A stretch of DNA of 64,000 nucleotides from positions 1 through 64,000 of the forward strand of contig NZ_JNYY01000004.1 of assembly GCF_000716785.1 (NCBI RefSeq), given 5' to 3'. Source of the stretch: Amycolatopsis vancoresmycina. Lineage in GTDB: Bacteria > Actinomycetota > Actinomycetes > Mycobacteriales > Pseudonocardiaceae. Under the pieces are notes generated by a model. That model saw nothing but the letters and a program-made list of their open reading frames with translations. It made no database searches and was not told the DNA's origin. Numbering within the stretch: the first letter of the stretch is position 1; each line of letters opens with the position of its first letter. The translations under genes were made by a program, and so were the position numbers. Shown in pieces: positions 8,501 through 15,648 of the stretch.

Positions 8501-9380
8501 CCAGCACGCCGATCTGGTGCCGCTCGGCCTGGCTGCCCCAAACCTCGGGGCTGCCCACCCGGGACGTCAGCAGGCTGGTCCCGGCCCGGCTCGGCCGGAC
8601 CCACCCGGTCCCGTCGCCGGGGTTTCCCCCGGGCGCGGCCAGGATCTCGGGATCGTCGGCGTTGTCGACCACCAGCAGCCACGGCTGGCGCGCGGCATCG
8701 AGGTGCCGCCACAGCAGGTCCATCACGTCGGCCCGGCCCGTCCACGACTGCCCCAGCTCGTCGGCCGGGACACGTAGTTCACGGGCGATCTCCCGCATCC
8801 CGGCCGCGAGCCCACCGCGTTCGGCGGCCGACACCCAGTACACCGGGTAGTCGGCCTCACGGGCCAGCCGGGCCGTCTCCAGCGCGATGGTCGTCTTGCC
8901 GCAGCCACCCAGACCGTGCAGGACCTGCAGCATCGGCTTCGGCTCCGCGACCAGCCCGGTCAGGTGGGCGAGGATCGCATCCCGGCCCCGCACCCGGGCG
9001 GGGAGGTTGCCCGTGGGCGGCCAGATCGAAACCTCGGGCTGCCGCGAGACGACGACTGCGTCGCGGTCGAGCTCCGGTTCGTCGGCGGCGGAGCCGTCCA
9101 GCGACTGTTCGGCGTCCCTCGCCGCCTCCCAGACCCTGGACCACTCGAGGCCGGGCTCGACGCCGCAGGTCCTCAGGAGGAATTGCGTCGTGCGCCAGGA
9201 CGGCACGCTCTTTCCGCTCAACGCGTTGGAAACGGTCGACGCCGCCAGTCGCGCGTCTTCAGCCAGCGCTCGCAGGACCGTGTAGTCGGCATCGGCCATC
9301 GCCCGGCGCAGTCCTTGCGCCAGCTCCCGCATCGCCGGCGGGGCGTTCCGGTCCACGGGGTCGAGCCTGTTGCCCTTCAC
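5586..9380 (-). CDS. STAND NTPase: HTH-like N-terminus, NB-ARC core, TPR tail
   Basis: 1264 residues from GTG with GAGGAGGGG upstream. Residues ~25-80 resemble an XRE-type HTH (LRALAEDARLAASTVSNALSG). The NB-ARC module shows Walker A GLGGCGKTT (~residue 155) and Walker B WLLVVDNADD (~235). From ~560 to the end are many degenerate tetratricopeptide-like helical repeats. This is the actinobacterial HTH/NB-ARC/TPR layout of STAND switch proteins. Family members are signal-dependent ATPases in regulation and, for some, antiphage defence. No separate effector (nuclease, TIR, protease) domain is recognised, so the HTH may be the output. It stands alone, divergent from a tiny basic ORF. Function is unassigned. 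Confidence 0.85.
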   Translation of the reverse strand: MKGNRLDPVDRNAPPAMRELAQGLRRAMADADYTVLRALAEDARLAASTVSNALSGKSVPSWRTTQFLLRTCGVEPGLEWSRVWEAARDAEQSLDGSAADEPELDRDAVVVSRQPEVSIWPPTGNLPARVRGRDAILAHLTGLVAEPKPMLQVLHGLGGCGKTTIALETARLAREADYPVYWVSAAERGGLAAGMREIARELRVPADELGQSWTGRADVMDLLWRHLDAARQPWLLVVDNADDPEILAAPGGNPGDGTGWVRPSRAGTSLLTSRVGSPEVWGSQAERHQIGVLADDDAADVLVDLAGHAGDRAQAQALAERLGGLPLALRSAGSYLGRTARGAGLLRGPARIATFATYRQALGDIGTDLLDEGLSRPNETDRLERLHRVLISRTWEMNLDLLDSQGITQARPLMRLISCFAPAPLPAELLVQDGPGAPSVDDLERALEALVDLELLSVPRSQGTETDALATSCVVVGHRLVLEATRSRLLKSKPAEQRSTWRAAARLITKAAEPAPESSENWNWWRVVLPHVAALVAAVPDTDEDLLVEVLRAGVRAFAYISFSGTFDGASAYCELVLKRALVLPENHPVRLAARHRALLSGSASNDQAVREFTDILARQVEVLGPDAPDTLITDHQLAQALSETQGRLVGLRAMRRVAARRAELFGSADPYTLVSQSELVSILFALDRRDEAEELLRRVVDDCRRLLGESDHYTIIWTARLARALIRRGAADADLEQMFPGYDRRVTPLAARIEVAQVMGLLGRLPEAEREYREILGQLAAAGLQRTDRYRTTLRSLARNLIKQGNEAEALELHARVVESSGDTGIFGFAVRFDHAVLQQDTKRVEEAEHGFRALLENVAEVEAEERGWELEVRERLASMLTAQNREVAAERAARVVVEQSQEVLGSVHRRTLTALWDHARCLERLSRPRAALAAYRDCLRAESQVLPADNLNLLITRVKIIRLRFELDEIGIEAALAEFSALPWEDKSKRRETEHRALVVAGARKQRFGDPEAAVRCLEDLEARYREDGTADALRELLWDFTLLLDDLDRPAEALAKCRAYQDLLSALPERETNSELLAARRAVGLQLQLGEISEEEGIRRYEGMLEGYRDEFGPFADAVLQLRRRIARLRADVDRAERELRELVGICRERRAPEDFASRSMSWHLAVFLMDRERFEDALVVLEECHAVQLATFEDAKHLDILRAKGRIILCRSKLGLLGTDAAAAEYRQLLADVVAVGPEGAKTAVKVREALRELDESPAA

Positions 9381-9396
9381 CGAACCCCTCCTCGCT

Positions 9397-9469
9397 GTTC
9401 GCCGCCGAACGTCGAACGAACGCCCGGCCCGGGCGCCGTCGCGCCGGGTTCGGCGAACGTTCGGCGAAC
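9397..9469. promoter_or_regulatory. Cluster of GTTCG/CGAAC dyads in the divergent STAND/small-ORF promoter region
   Basis: GTTCGCCGCCGAAC lies at 9397-9410. Two head-to-tail copies of GTTCGGCGAAC lie at 9448-9458 and 9459-9469, each a 5-bp dyad around one base. Such clustering just upstream of an HTH-containing STAND gene suggests an operator, possibly for its own HTH. The spacing does not fit the actinobacterial LexA box. Confidence 0.4.
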
Positions 9470-9535
9470 GCCCCGAACAATGCCCTCCGCCCGTACTCCG
9501 GATACATCGCTACTCGAACGAAGGATGTGACCGGC

Positions 9536-9667
9536 ATGGGAATCCGTGACCACCTCGAAATCGCGGCGCAGGTGCTGACCTGTCTGGACCTCGCCGTGAA
9601 ACTCGGCTCGGCGAGCACCCGGCGGTGGCGGCTGCGCCGCCGCAAGCGGACCCGGCGGCGGCGCTGA
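9536..9667 (+). CDS. Small Arg-rich ORF (43 residues), divergent from the STAND gene
   Basis: ATG at 9536 with AAGGA ten bases upstream; an in-frame GTG lies at 9527. The product starts MGIRDHLEIAAQVLTCLDL, a possible amphipathic helix, and ends in an extremely basic tail (about 13 Arg/Lys in the last 19 residues). It is transcribed away from the STAND gene and carries the local GC3 bias. No family is recognised. It could be a nucleic-acid or membrane-binding peptide, or a chance ORF; sequence alone does not settle this. Confidence 0.45.
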   Translation: MGIRDHLEIAAQVLTCLDLAVKLGSASTRRWRLRRRKRTRRRR

Positions 9668-9711
9668 GCGTGGCCAGGCCCGCGGCCGCCCGGCCGCGGG
9701 CCTGTTCCCGT

Positions 9712-10125
9712 TCAGCGCGCGTCCGGGACCGGGTCCAGGTCCCAGGCCAGCGTCACCACCGTGCCCGCATCGCCCGACGAGATGTCCGCCCGGTCCGCGC
9801 TCGCCCGCAGCAGCAGCAAACCCCGGCCCCGCAACGAAACCGGCTGGGTGTCCGGGACCGGTGCCCGCCACTGGCCGTGGTCGGTGATCACCACCTCGAC
9901 GCGGTCCGGGTACGCCGAGGCGTCGACGTCCACCAGGCCGTCCCCCGTGCCGTCGTAGGCGTGGTCGGCCACGTTCGCCAGTGCTTCGTAGCTGGCCAGC
10001 ACGATGTCGCCGGCGCGGCGCTCGTCGATGCCCGCCGCCAGTACCCACGCCATGAGGTCGTGACGCAGGCGGCGGAGGGCGGCCGGGACCGCGGGCACAC
10101 CGTGGCACCGGAACGGTTCCTGCAT
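9712..10125 (-). CDS. RsbW-like anti-sigma serine kinase (HATPase_c_2)
   Basis: 137 residues with the GHKL-type ATP-binding fold of anti-sigma kinases: the N-box region EALANVADHAYDG, a G1-like VVITDHGQW segment, and a G2-like SLRGRGLLLLRASADRADI loop. RsbW/SpoIIAB proteins bind a sigma factor or other partner and phosphorylate a STAS antagonist. It is the last gene of a five-gene minus-strand operon, 11 nt after the STAS gene, so the STAS protein is the probable substrate. GAGGCG precedes the ATG. The partner sigma factor is not in the window. Confidence 0.85.
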   Translation of the reverse strand: MQEPFRCHGVPAVPAALRRLRHDLMAWVLAAGIDERRAGDIVLASYEALANVADHAYDGTGDGLVDVDASAYPDRVEVVITDHGQWRAPVPDTQPVSLRGRGLLLLRASADRADISSGDAGTVVTLAWDLDPVPDAR

Positions 10126-10136
10126 CCGCGTTCGCC

Positions 10137-10517
10137 TCACTCGAGTGCTTCGCCGACCGTGGTGTGGACGCCGATCCACGTGTCGAGGCCGGTCGTCCGC
10201 AGCGGTCCCGATGTCACCGCCGAATCGCTCACGACCCGCAGCGAGTGCTCGGCCAGCCTGCGGTGGGCGGCCGCGAGCACCTGCAGCCCCGCCGAGCAGA
10301 AGAACGTCACCGCACGCAGGTCGACCACCAGCTTCTCCGGCTCGCGGGCCAGCACCACGTCGACGACTTCGCCGAACTCCGGTGCGCTGACCAGGTCGAT
10401 TTCGCCCGCGACGGCGAGCACCGCGGTGCGGCCGCGCCAGTCCAGCGTGACCGCCAGCTCGCTGGCGGGCAGCTCCGGGGTCGAAGGGGTCACGGCCTCC
10501 CATCGTGCCCCACTCAC
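10137..10517 (-). CDS. STAS-domain anti-sigma factor antagonist
   Basis: Up to 126 residues; the STAS core spans ~20-120 (AVLAVAGEIDLVSAPEFGEVV, then LVVDLRAVTFFCSAGLQVLAAA). The Ser in FFCSAG occupies the position phosphorylated by the cognate kinase in SpoIIAA/RsbV. Unphosphorylated antagonist sequesters the kinase and frees the target. The kinase gene follows immediately and a PP2C-type phosphatase heads the same operon, so all three partner-switching roles are present. GTG at 10517 is the assigned start; a later GTG at 10493 is possible. Confidence 0.88.
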   Translation of the reverse strand: MSGARWEAVTPSTPELPASELAVTLDWRGRTAVLAVAGEIDLVSAPEFGEVVDVVLAREPEKLVVDLRAVTFFCSAGLQVLAAAHRRLAEHSLRVVSDSAVTSGPLRTTGLDTWIGVHTTVGEALE

Positions 10518-10527
10518 CGCGAAACGG

Positions 10528-10968
10528 CTACCGGTGCGGGAGTTGCACGACGGTGACCCAGAAGTCGTCGATCTTCCGGACCACTTCGACGAACTTCTCG
10601 AAGTCGACCGGCTTGGTGACGTAGGCGTTGGCGTGCAGCTCGTAGCTGCGCAGGATGTCCTCCTCCGCCTCCGAAGTCGTCAGCACGACCACCGGGATCG
10701 TGCGCAGCGCGGGGTCCTGCTTGATCTCGCCGAGCAGCTCCCGGCCGTCCTTGCGGGGCAGGTTGAGGTCGAGCAGGATCAGCCCCGGCCGCGGCGACTC
10801 CCGGAACGGCCCCTCGCGGTGGAGGAACCGCAGCGCCTCGACGCCGTCCTCCGCGACGTGCAGCGGGTTGCGGATCTTGTGGTGCGCGAACGCTTCCCGG
10901 GTCATCAGCACGTCCCCGGGGTCGTCCTCGACGAGCAGGATGTCGATCGGGGCAGGCACCTGCGTCAT
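10528..10968 (-). CDS. Single-domain response regulator
   Basis: 146 residues, a stand-alone CheY/Rcp1-like receiver. The acidic pocket is in IDILLVEDDPGD, the phosphorylatable Asp in LILLDLNLP, the Thr switch in VVVLTTSEAEED and the Lys in AYVTKPVDFEKF. There is no output domain, so it signals by protein contact. Its start overlaps the stop of the kinase gene by 4 nt (ATGA), which makes that kinase its likely phosphodonor. Ten bases separate it from the STAS gene. Confidence 0.9.
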   Translation of the reverse strand: MTQVPAPIDILLVEDDPGDVLMTREAFAHHKIRNPLHVAEDGVEALRFLHREGPFRESPRPGLILLDLNLPRKDGRELLGEIKQDPALRTIPVVVLTTSEAEEDILRSYELHANAYVTKPVDFEKFVEVVRKIDDFWVTVVQLPHR

Positions 10969-12527
10969 GCGTTCCCCTTGTCCTCGAGGGCGGGCAGGGT
11001 GAAGCGGAAAGTCGTGTCCGCGGCTTCGGTGTCGAGCCAGATCCGGCCGCCGTGGTACTCGACGATCCGGCGGCACAGGGCCAGCCCGATGCCGGTGCCC
11101 GGGTACGCCGAGCGCGTGTGCAGCCGCTGGAACAGCGCGAACACCCGTTCGGCGTACTCCGCGTCGATGCCGATCCCGTTGTCCGCCACCGAGAACACCC
11201 ACTCGCCGCCGTCGCGTTCCGCGGTGACCCGCACCTCCGGCGGTGTCTCGCCCTTGAACTTCAGCGCGTTGCCGATCAGGTTCTGGAACACCGCCGTCAT
11301 CAGCGCCGGCTCGACGCGCACCTCGGGCAGCTCGCCGCGGGAGACCTTGCCGCCGCTGAGCGACAGCGCCACCTCCAGGTTCGCGAGCGCGTCGTCGACC
11401 AGCGCGCCCGCGTCGGCCACGACGTGCTCGCCCGGCTTCCGGCCGACCCGCGAGAACGCCAGCAGGTCGTTGATCAGCACCTGCATCCGTTTCGCGCCGT
11501 CGACGGCGTACTCGATGTACTGCTCGCCGCGCTCGTCGAGCAGGCCCTGGTAGCGCCGCTGGAGCAGCTGGCAGAAGCTGGCCACCTTCCGCAGCGGTTC
11601 CTGCAGGTCGTGCGAAGCGACGTAGGCGAACTGCTCCAGGTCGGCGTTCGACCGCTCGAGTTCGCGGGTGCGGCGGTCCAGCATCGCGTTGGACTCCTCG
11701 GCCTCGCGCGTGCGCCGGTCCAGCAGCGCGTGCGCCCGTTCGAGCTCGGCGACCTCGTCGAGGATGCGCTGCCGCATCGCCTCGACGTCGGCGCCGAGCT
11801 GGGCGATTTCGCGCGGCCCGCTCCCGTGCACCGGGTGGTGGATGTCGGCGTCGGCGACCTGGCGGACCTCGCCGGCCAGCCGCAGGATCGGCCGGGTGAT
11901 CACCTGCCGCAGCCCGGCGAACAGGCCGACGAACAGCAGCAGCACCAGCGCGCCGATGACCACGAACATCGCGTTGAGGAAGCTCGCCGCCCCGTCCAGG
12001 TCGGCGCGGCCGGCGTCGCGGATCGCGGCGAGGTGGTCGAGCTGGGCGTCGAGGGCCGTGCGGACGTCGACGAACAGCGTCCGGCCGCGCTCGACCTGGG
12101 CCGCGGTGACCGGGGGCGCGCCGGGCGCGATGGTCGGGGCGGCCGCGTCCTGCCAGGCGGTGGCCGCCCGCAGCACGGCGGCCAGGTCGTCGCCGATCGC
12201 GGTGCCCGGGTCGGCACCGAGCTGCCGCAGCTGGGTGACCGCGGCTTCCTGGGCCCGCATCCCGTCGGTGTAGGGGACGAGGAACTCCGGCTGGCGGCCG
12301 AGCTGGTAGCCGCGGACGCCGCTTTCCTGGTTGAGCAGCGCGGTGGACAGCTGGATCGCGGCCAGGCGCTGCGGGCCGATCACGTCGAGCAGGCGCGTCC
12401 GGGCCTCGGTGAGGTTCTGCAGCGCGATCCCGCCGGCGACCAGCGCGGCGACGAGCAGCACCGCCTCGACGGCGGCGAGGATGGCCAGGCGGCGGCCGAT
12501 CGGCCAGCCGCGTGCGTCACCGCTCAT
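10965..12527 (-). CDS. Membrane sensor histidine kinase with CHASE3 and HAMP domains
   Basis: 520 residues. TM1 (~15-35) and TM2 (~190-215) flank a CHASE3-like extracytoplasmic helical domain (LLNQESGVRGYQLG motif). A HAMP linker and a coiled-coil with duplicated heptads (LDRRTREAEESN, LDRRTRELERSN) follow. The H-box is FAYVASHDLQEPLRKV and the ATPase has N-box LIGNALKFKG, G1 VADNGIGID and G2 GTGIGLALC. The phytochrome-like kinase class and its coupling to a single-domain receiver fit an environmental-stress relay. It overlaps the upstream phosphatase gene by 11 nt and the downstream receiver by 4 nt. Confidence 0.92.
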   Translation of the reverse strand: MSGDARGWPIGRRLAILAAVEAVLLVAALVAGGIALQNLTEARTRLLDVIGPQRLAAIQLSTALLNQESGVRGYQLGRQPEFLVPYTDGMRAQEAAVTQLRQLGADPGTAIGDDLAAVLRAATAWQDAAAPTIAPGAPPVTAAQVERGRTLFVDVRTALDAQLDHLAAIRDAGRADLDGAASFLNAMFVVIGALVLLLFVGLFAGLRQVITRPILRLAGEVRQVADADIHHPVHGSGPREIAQLGADVEAMRQRILDEVAELERAHALLDRRTREAEESNAMLDRRTRELERSNADLEQFAYVASHDLQEPLRKVASFCQLLQRRYQGLLDERGEQYIEYAVDGAKRMQVLINDLLAFSRVGRKPGEHVVADAGALVDDALANLEVALSLSGGKVSRGELPEVRVEPALMTAVFQNLIGNALKFKGETPPEVRVTAERDGGEWVFSVADNGIGIDAEYAERVFALFQRLHTRSAYPGTGIGLALCRRIVEYHGGRIWLDTEAADTTFRFTLPALEDKGNA

Positions 12528-13719
12528 CGGCCGTGTCTCCCGGGTCGTGGCTGAGCAGGGCGAGGGCGACGTCGTCGTCGAGCGGGCCGGAGTTGAGCCG
12601 TTCGGCCCTGGCGATGAGCTCGTCCAGGAGCGCGTGGCTGTGGATCCCGGTCGAGCGCTTGATGTCGAGCACCAGGGCGGCCATCCGCTCGTGGCCCAGC
12701 CGCTCGGACCCGGCCCCGACACGGCCCTCGAACACGCCGTCGGTGTACAGCAGCAGCGACCACCCCGGCTCCAGGGGGACGTCCAGTGCGTCCCACTTGG
12801 CGCCCTCGACGACCCCGAGCGGGACGCCGAGGCGCTCGCCGGAGAGCAGGTGCCCGTCCCCCGGCGTGAGCAGCAGCGGCGGCAGGTGCCCGGCCAGCGA
12901 CAGGCGCAGGGACCGCCGGTCCGGGGCGACGACGACCATGCAGACGGTGGCGAACAGCGGCTCGATCCGCTCGTGCACCAGCACCCGCTCGACCATGCTC
13001 AGCACGTCGGCCATCGGCAGGCCGGCCATGACGAGGGAGCGCCACGCGATCCGCAGCGCGACGCCGAGCGCGGCCTCGTCCGGGCCGTGGCCGCAGACGT
13101 CGCCGATCATCATGTGCACCGTGCCGTCGGCGAGCTCGATGGCGTCGTAGAAGTCGCCGCCCAGCAGGGAGCCGTTGCGGCCGGGCCGGTAGCGGGCGGC
13201 CAGGTCGAGGTGGGGGTCGCGCAGCAGCGGGCTGGGCAGCAGGCCGCGTTCGAGCCGCGCGTTCTCCCGCGCGAGCAGCTGCTGCTGGAGGAACTGCTGC
13301 TCGACCTGCTCGGCGCGCTTGCGTTCGCGGGCGAACCGCAGCGCCTTCACCAGCAGCGGGCCGTCGACCTGGTCCTTGACGAGGTAGTCCTGCGCGCCGG
13401 CGGCGACCGCGGCGACGCCGGTGGCCTGGTCGTGCTGCCCGGTCAGGACGACCACCGCGACGCCGGGGGCGTGCTGGCCGAGCTTGGTCAGGCCGGACAG
13501 CCCCATGGCGTCGGGCAGCTGGAGGTCGAGCACGACGCAGTCGGCGGTGAGCGGGCCGCCCAGCGCGGCGGCGAGCGTTTCGACGCGTTCGAGCGAGTAC
13601 GGCACGGCCGTGTCCGCCAGCATTTCCTCGACCAGCAGCGCGTCGCCGTCGTCGTCCTCGATCAGCAGCACCCGCAGGCGCGTGCGGGGATCCCACGATG
13701 AGTCGAGCGCGGCGGTCAC
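12517..13719 (-). CDS. Response regulator fused to a PP2C/SpoIIE serine phosphatase (RsbU-like)
   Basis: 400 residues. Residues ~14-130 are a receiver (LLIEDDDGDALLVEE, Asp in VVLDLQLPD, Lys in DYLVKDQVDG). A coiled-coil follows, then a SpoIIE/PP2C phosphatase (~170-390) with metal motifs GGDFYD and IGDVCGHGPDEA and the late LDDDVALALL. It should dephosphorylate the operon's STAS antagonist when its receiver is activated. It heads the operon; GTG start with GGGAGA upstream. The order phosphatase, kinase, receiver, STAS and anti-sigma kinase gives a complete phospho-relay to partner-switch module. Confidence 0.9.
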   Translation of the reverse strand: MTAALDSSWDPRTRLRVLLIEDDDGDALLVEEMLADTAVPYSLERVETLAAALGGPLTADCVVLDLQLPDAMGLSGLTKLGQHAPGVAVVVLTGQHDQATGVAAVAAGAQDYLVKDQVDGPLLVKALRFARERKRAEQVEQQFLQQQLLARENARLERGLLPSPLLRDPHLDLAARYRPGRNGSLLGGDFYDAIELADGTVHMMIGDVCGHGPDEAALGVALRIAWRSLVMAGLPMADVLSMVERVLVHERIEPLFATVCMVVVAPDRRSLRLSLAGHLPPLLLTPGDGHLLSGERLGVPLGVVEGAKWDALDVPLEPGWSLLLYTDGVFEGRVGAGSERLGHERMAALVLDIKRSTGIHSHALLDELIARAERLNSGPLDDDVALALLSHDPGDTADER

Positions 13720-13838
13720 CGGCGTCTCCCGTTCGGCTGCTCTTGAGCCAGCACTTCCAGACGATCAACCCTAGCGGCACCGGCCACCGCCGCCTACGGC
13801 CGCGAAACCGGTCCCACCGGGGAAGCGTTTTATAGCAC

Positions 13839-13855
13839 CCCGGTGTGACACCGGG
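13839..13855. promoter_or_regulatory. 8-bp dyad between divergent genes
   Basis: CCCGGTGT and ACACCGGG flank a single G. On the minus strand a TATAAA-like hexamer lies just downstream toward the phosphatase-led operon. The site may be an operator for that operon; this is inference from position only. Confidence 0.3.
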
Positions 13856-13916
13856 TCGATAACGGTTCGGGTCACGGCCGGAGCCGAACCGGGCATTTCG
13901 CGCCTACGCTGCCCGG

Positions 13917-14276
13917 ATGGCCCGGTCCGCGGCACTCGCCTGGTGGGGTGCGGCGGCGTGCTGGTTCCTCGGGTCGCTGGCCGGGCGGCTGACCGGCAGC
14001 CACACCGCGATCACCGGGGCCGTCCCGCTCCCGGTCGCCGTCTTCCTGTTCGCCGGCTGCGGCGGGCTCTGGGCGTTGCTCGTCCACGCGGCGTTCCGGG
14101 GCCGGCGTGGTGCCCGTCCCGTGCTCGCGGTGGCCGGTGGGCTCGGGATCGTGGACCTGGTGGTGCAGCTCGTCGGGGACGTCGTGACGCGCAACCTGGT
14201 GCACGGCGGCTTCTTCCTGGCCGCGTTGGTCCTCTCCGGCGCCGGGTTCACGCTGATGTTCCGGCCGCGCCGATGA
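13917..14276 (+). CDS. Small multi-pass membrane protein
   Basis: 119 residues with four hydrophobic helices (about 5-25, 35-55, 68-88, 92-112) and a basic C-terminus (FRPRR). No family is recognised. GC3 bias and a clean ATG start support a real gene. Its stop abuts, with no spacer, the stop of the converging DUF2252 gene. Confidence 0.65.
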   Translation: MARSAALAWWGAAACWFLGSLAGRLTGSHTAITGAVPLPVAVFLFAGCGGLWALLVHAAFRGRRGARPVLAVAGGLGIVDLVVQLVGDVVTRNLVHGGFFLAALVLSGAGFTLMFRPRR

Positions 14277-15614
14277 TCAGAACAGCGGGCGGCCGCTGTT
14301 CTTGGCGGTGACGTACGCCTGCCAGTCGCTGGTGACCTGGTCGGCGTAGCTCGTCGCGAACGCCCGCGTTTCGGCCTGCAGCCCGGAGACGGACGTGATC
14401 GCGCCGTCGATCGCCGCGTCCGCCGAGTACGCCAGCCCGGTGCCGGCGATGTCCTGGTCGGCGCGGGAGTGCGCGGCGGCCAGCAGGCGCCCGACGTCCC
14501 GGACGGTGTCGTCCCAGATCGCGGACGTCGTCAGGTCGCCGATCTTCAGGTCCTCGGCGAACGGCGACTTCTCCTTGACGAGCACCGGCGTGCTGCCCAC
14601 GCTCGCCCAGCCGGCCAGCGGGTCCGACTGGTTGGCCAGCCAGCGCAGGGCCAGCGCCGGGCGCTGGCCGCCGGTCAGCGTGGTGGCGTTCGGCGCGAGC
14701 TGCTTGGGCGCCGGGTCGACCTGCTGCTTGAGTTCCAGGATCCGGTCGTCGGAGTTCGCCGTCGTGTCCCCTTCGACGAGCACGTACCAGCGGAAGCGGC
14801 CCAGACTCCCGGTGCCCGCGCCGGTCCGGCGGCGGACGTCCTTCACGACGGCTTCGGACGCCTTGAGCGGCTTGCCCGCGGTGGTCCGGTAGGCCGCGAC
14901 CGCGTTCACGAGCTGGGTGCGCGTGGCCGCCGGGACGGCCTGGAGCTGCGGGTCGTCCTTGAAGTGGCCGCCGGTGGTCCACTTGGCGATCAGGTCGGCC
15001 CGCTTGTCACCGGCGGAATCGTCGATCAGGTCACCGACGAGGTCGGAGGTGTTGCTCGAGGTCAGCCGCCAGGTCGCTTCGTCGTTCGTCCCGTGGAACT
15101 TCGCGATCCACTGGGCGTACTCGGCGACGAACGTGTCGACATCGGCGGCGATCTGGCTCGCGCTGCGGCCGTCCGCCCGCCCGGCGAGGACGATCGACAC
15201 GGCTTCGCGGCGCAGTTCCCACGTCCACGACCCGCGCCAGGCGTCGTCGGTGTCGGTGACGGCGAACTGCTCCTCGTTGTCGGCCCCGCGGTCGGCCCCG
15301 GTGTTCTCCAGGTGGGCGTCGCCGGTCAGCCACACGTCGCCGCCCGCGGTGGCGTAGGCGGACGCCGGCAGTTCGCCGAGGTCGCGGTAGTACAGCGGGG
15401 ACGTGCCGCGGAAGAACGCCCACGCGCTCGACGCCAGCGTCTGCGTGCGCAGCGTCAGCTCGTCGTCGGTGGCGCCGCCGTCGAGCACGTGAAGCGCGTG
15501 GTCCCGGTCGTAGATCACCGCCACGGGGTCCCGGCTCAGGCCGGCCGCCTCCCCGGGCGCGGCGGTGGCGAGCAGCGTGACAACGACCAGGGTCCCCACA
15601 GTGGTTCGGCGCAT
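14277..15614 (-). CDS. Secreted DUF2252 family protein
   Basis: 445 residues with a Sec-type signal peptide (LVVVTLLATAAPGEAAG). DUF2252 features follow: WAFFRGTSPLYYRDL, then DVWLTGDAHLENTG, a kinase-fold-like Asp/His segment. Later family segments include GSLGRFRWYVLVEGD and the C-terminal YADQVTSDWQAYV. DUF2252 proteins are widespread in actinobacteria and of unknown biochemical role; many are cytosolic, so the signal peptide is notable. It lies 34 nt after a secreted DUF6801-like gene and is probably in its operon. Confidence 0.85.
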   Translation of the reverse strand: MRRTTVGTLVVVTLLATAAPGEAAGLSRDPVAVIYDRDHALHVLDGGATDDELTLRTQTLASSAWAFFRGTSPLYYRDLGELPASAYATAGGDVWLTGDAHLENTGADRGADNEEQFAVTDTDDAWRGSWTWELRREAVSIVLAGRADGRSASQIAADVDTFVAEYAQWIAKFHGTNDEATWRLTSSNTSDLVGDLIDDSAGDKRADLIAKWTTGGHFKDDPQLQAVPAATRTQLVNAVAAYRTTAGKPLKASEAVVKDVRRRTGAGTGSLGRFRWYVLVEGDTTANSDDRILELKQQVDPAPKQLAPNATTLTGGQRPALALRWLANQSDPLAGWASVGSTPVLVKEKSPFAEDLKIGDLTTSAIWDDTVRDVGRLLAAAHSRADQDIAGTGLAYSADAAIDGAITSVSGLQAETRAFATSYADQVTSDWQAYVTAKNSGRPLF

Positions 15615-15648
15615 TCCTCCACCAATACCGGCTGGAGGTGAGCGGGGG

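Noticed and set aside
9448..9469. LexA (SOS) box
   Set aside because: The CGAAC and GTTCG halves abut rather than being separated by four bases as in the actinobacterial SOS box.
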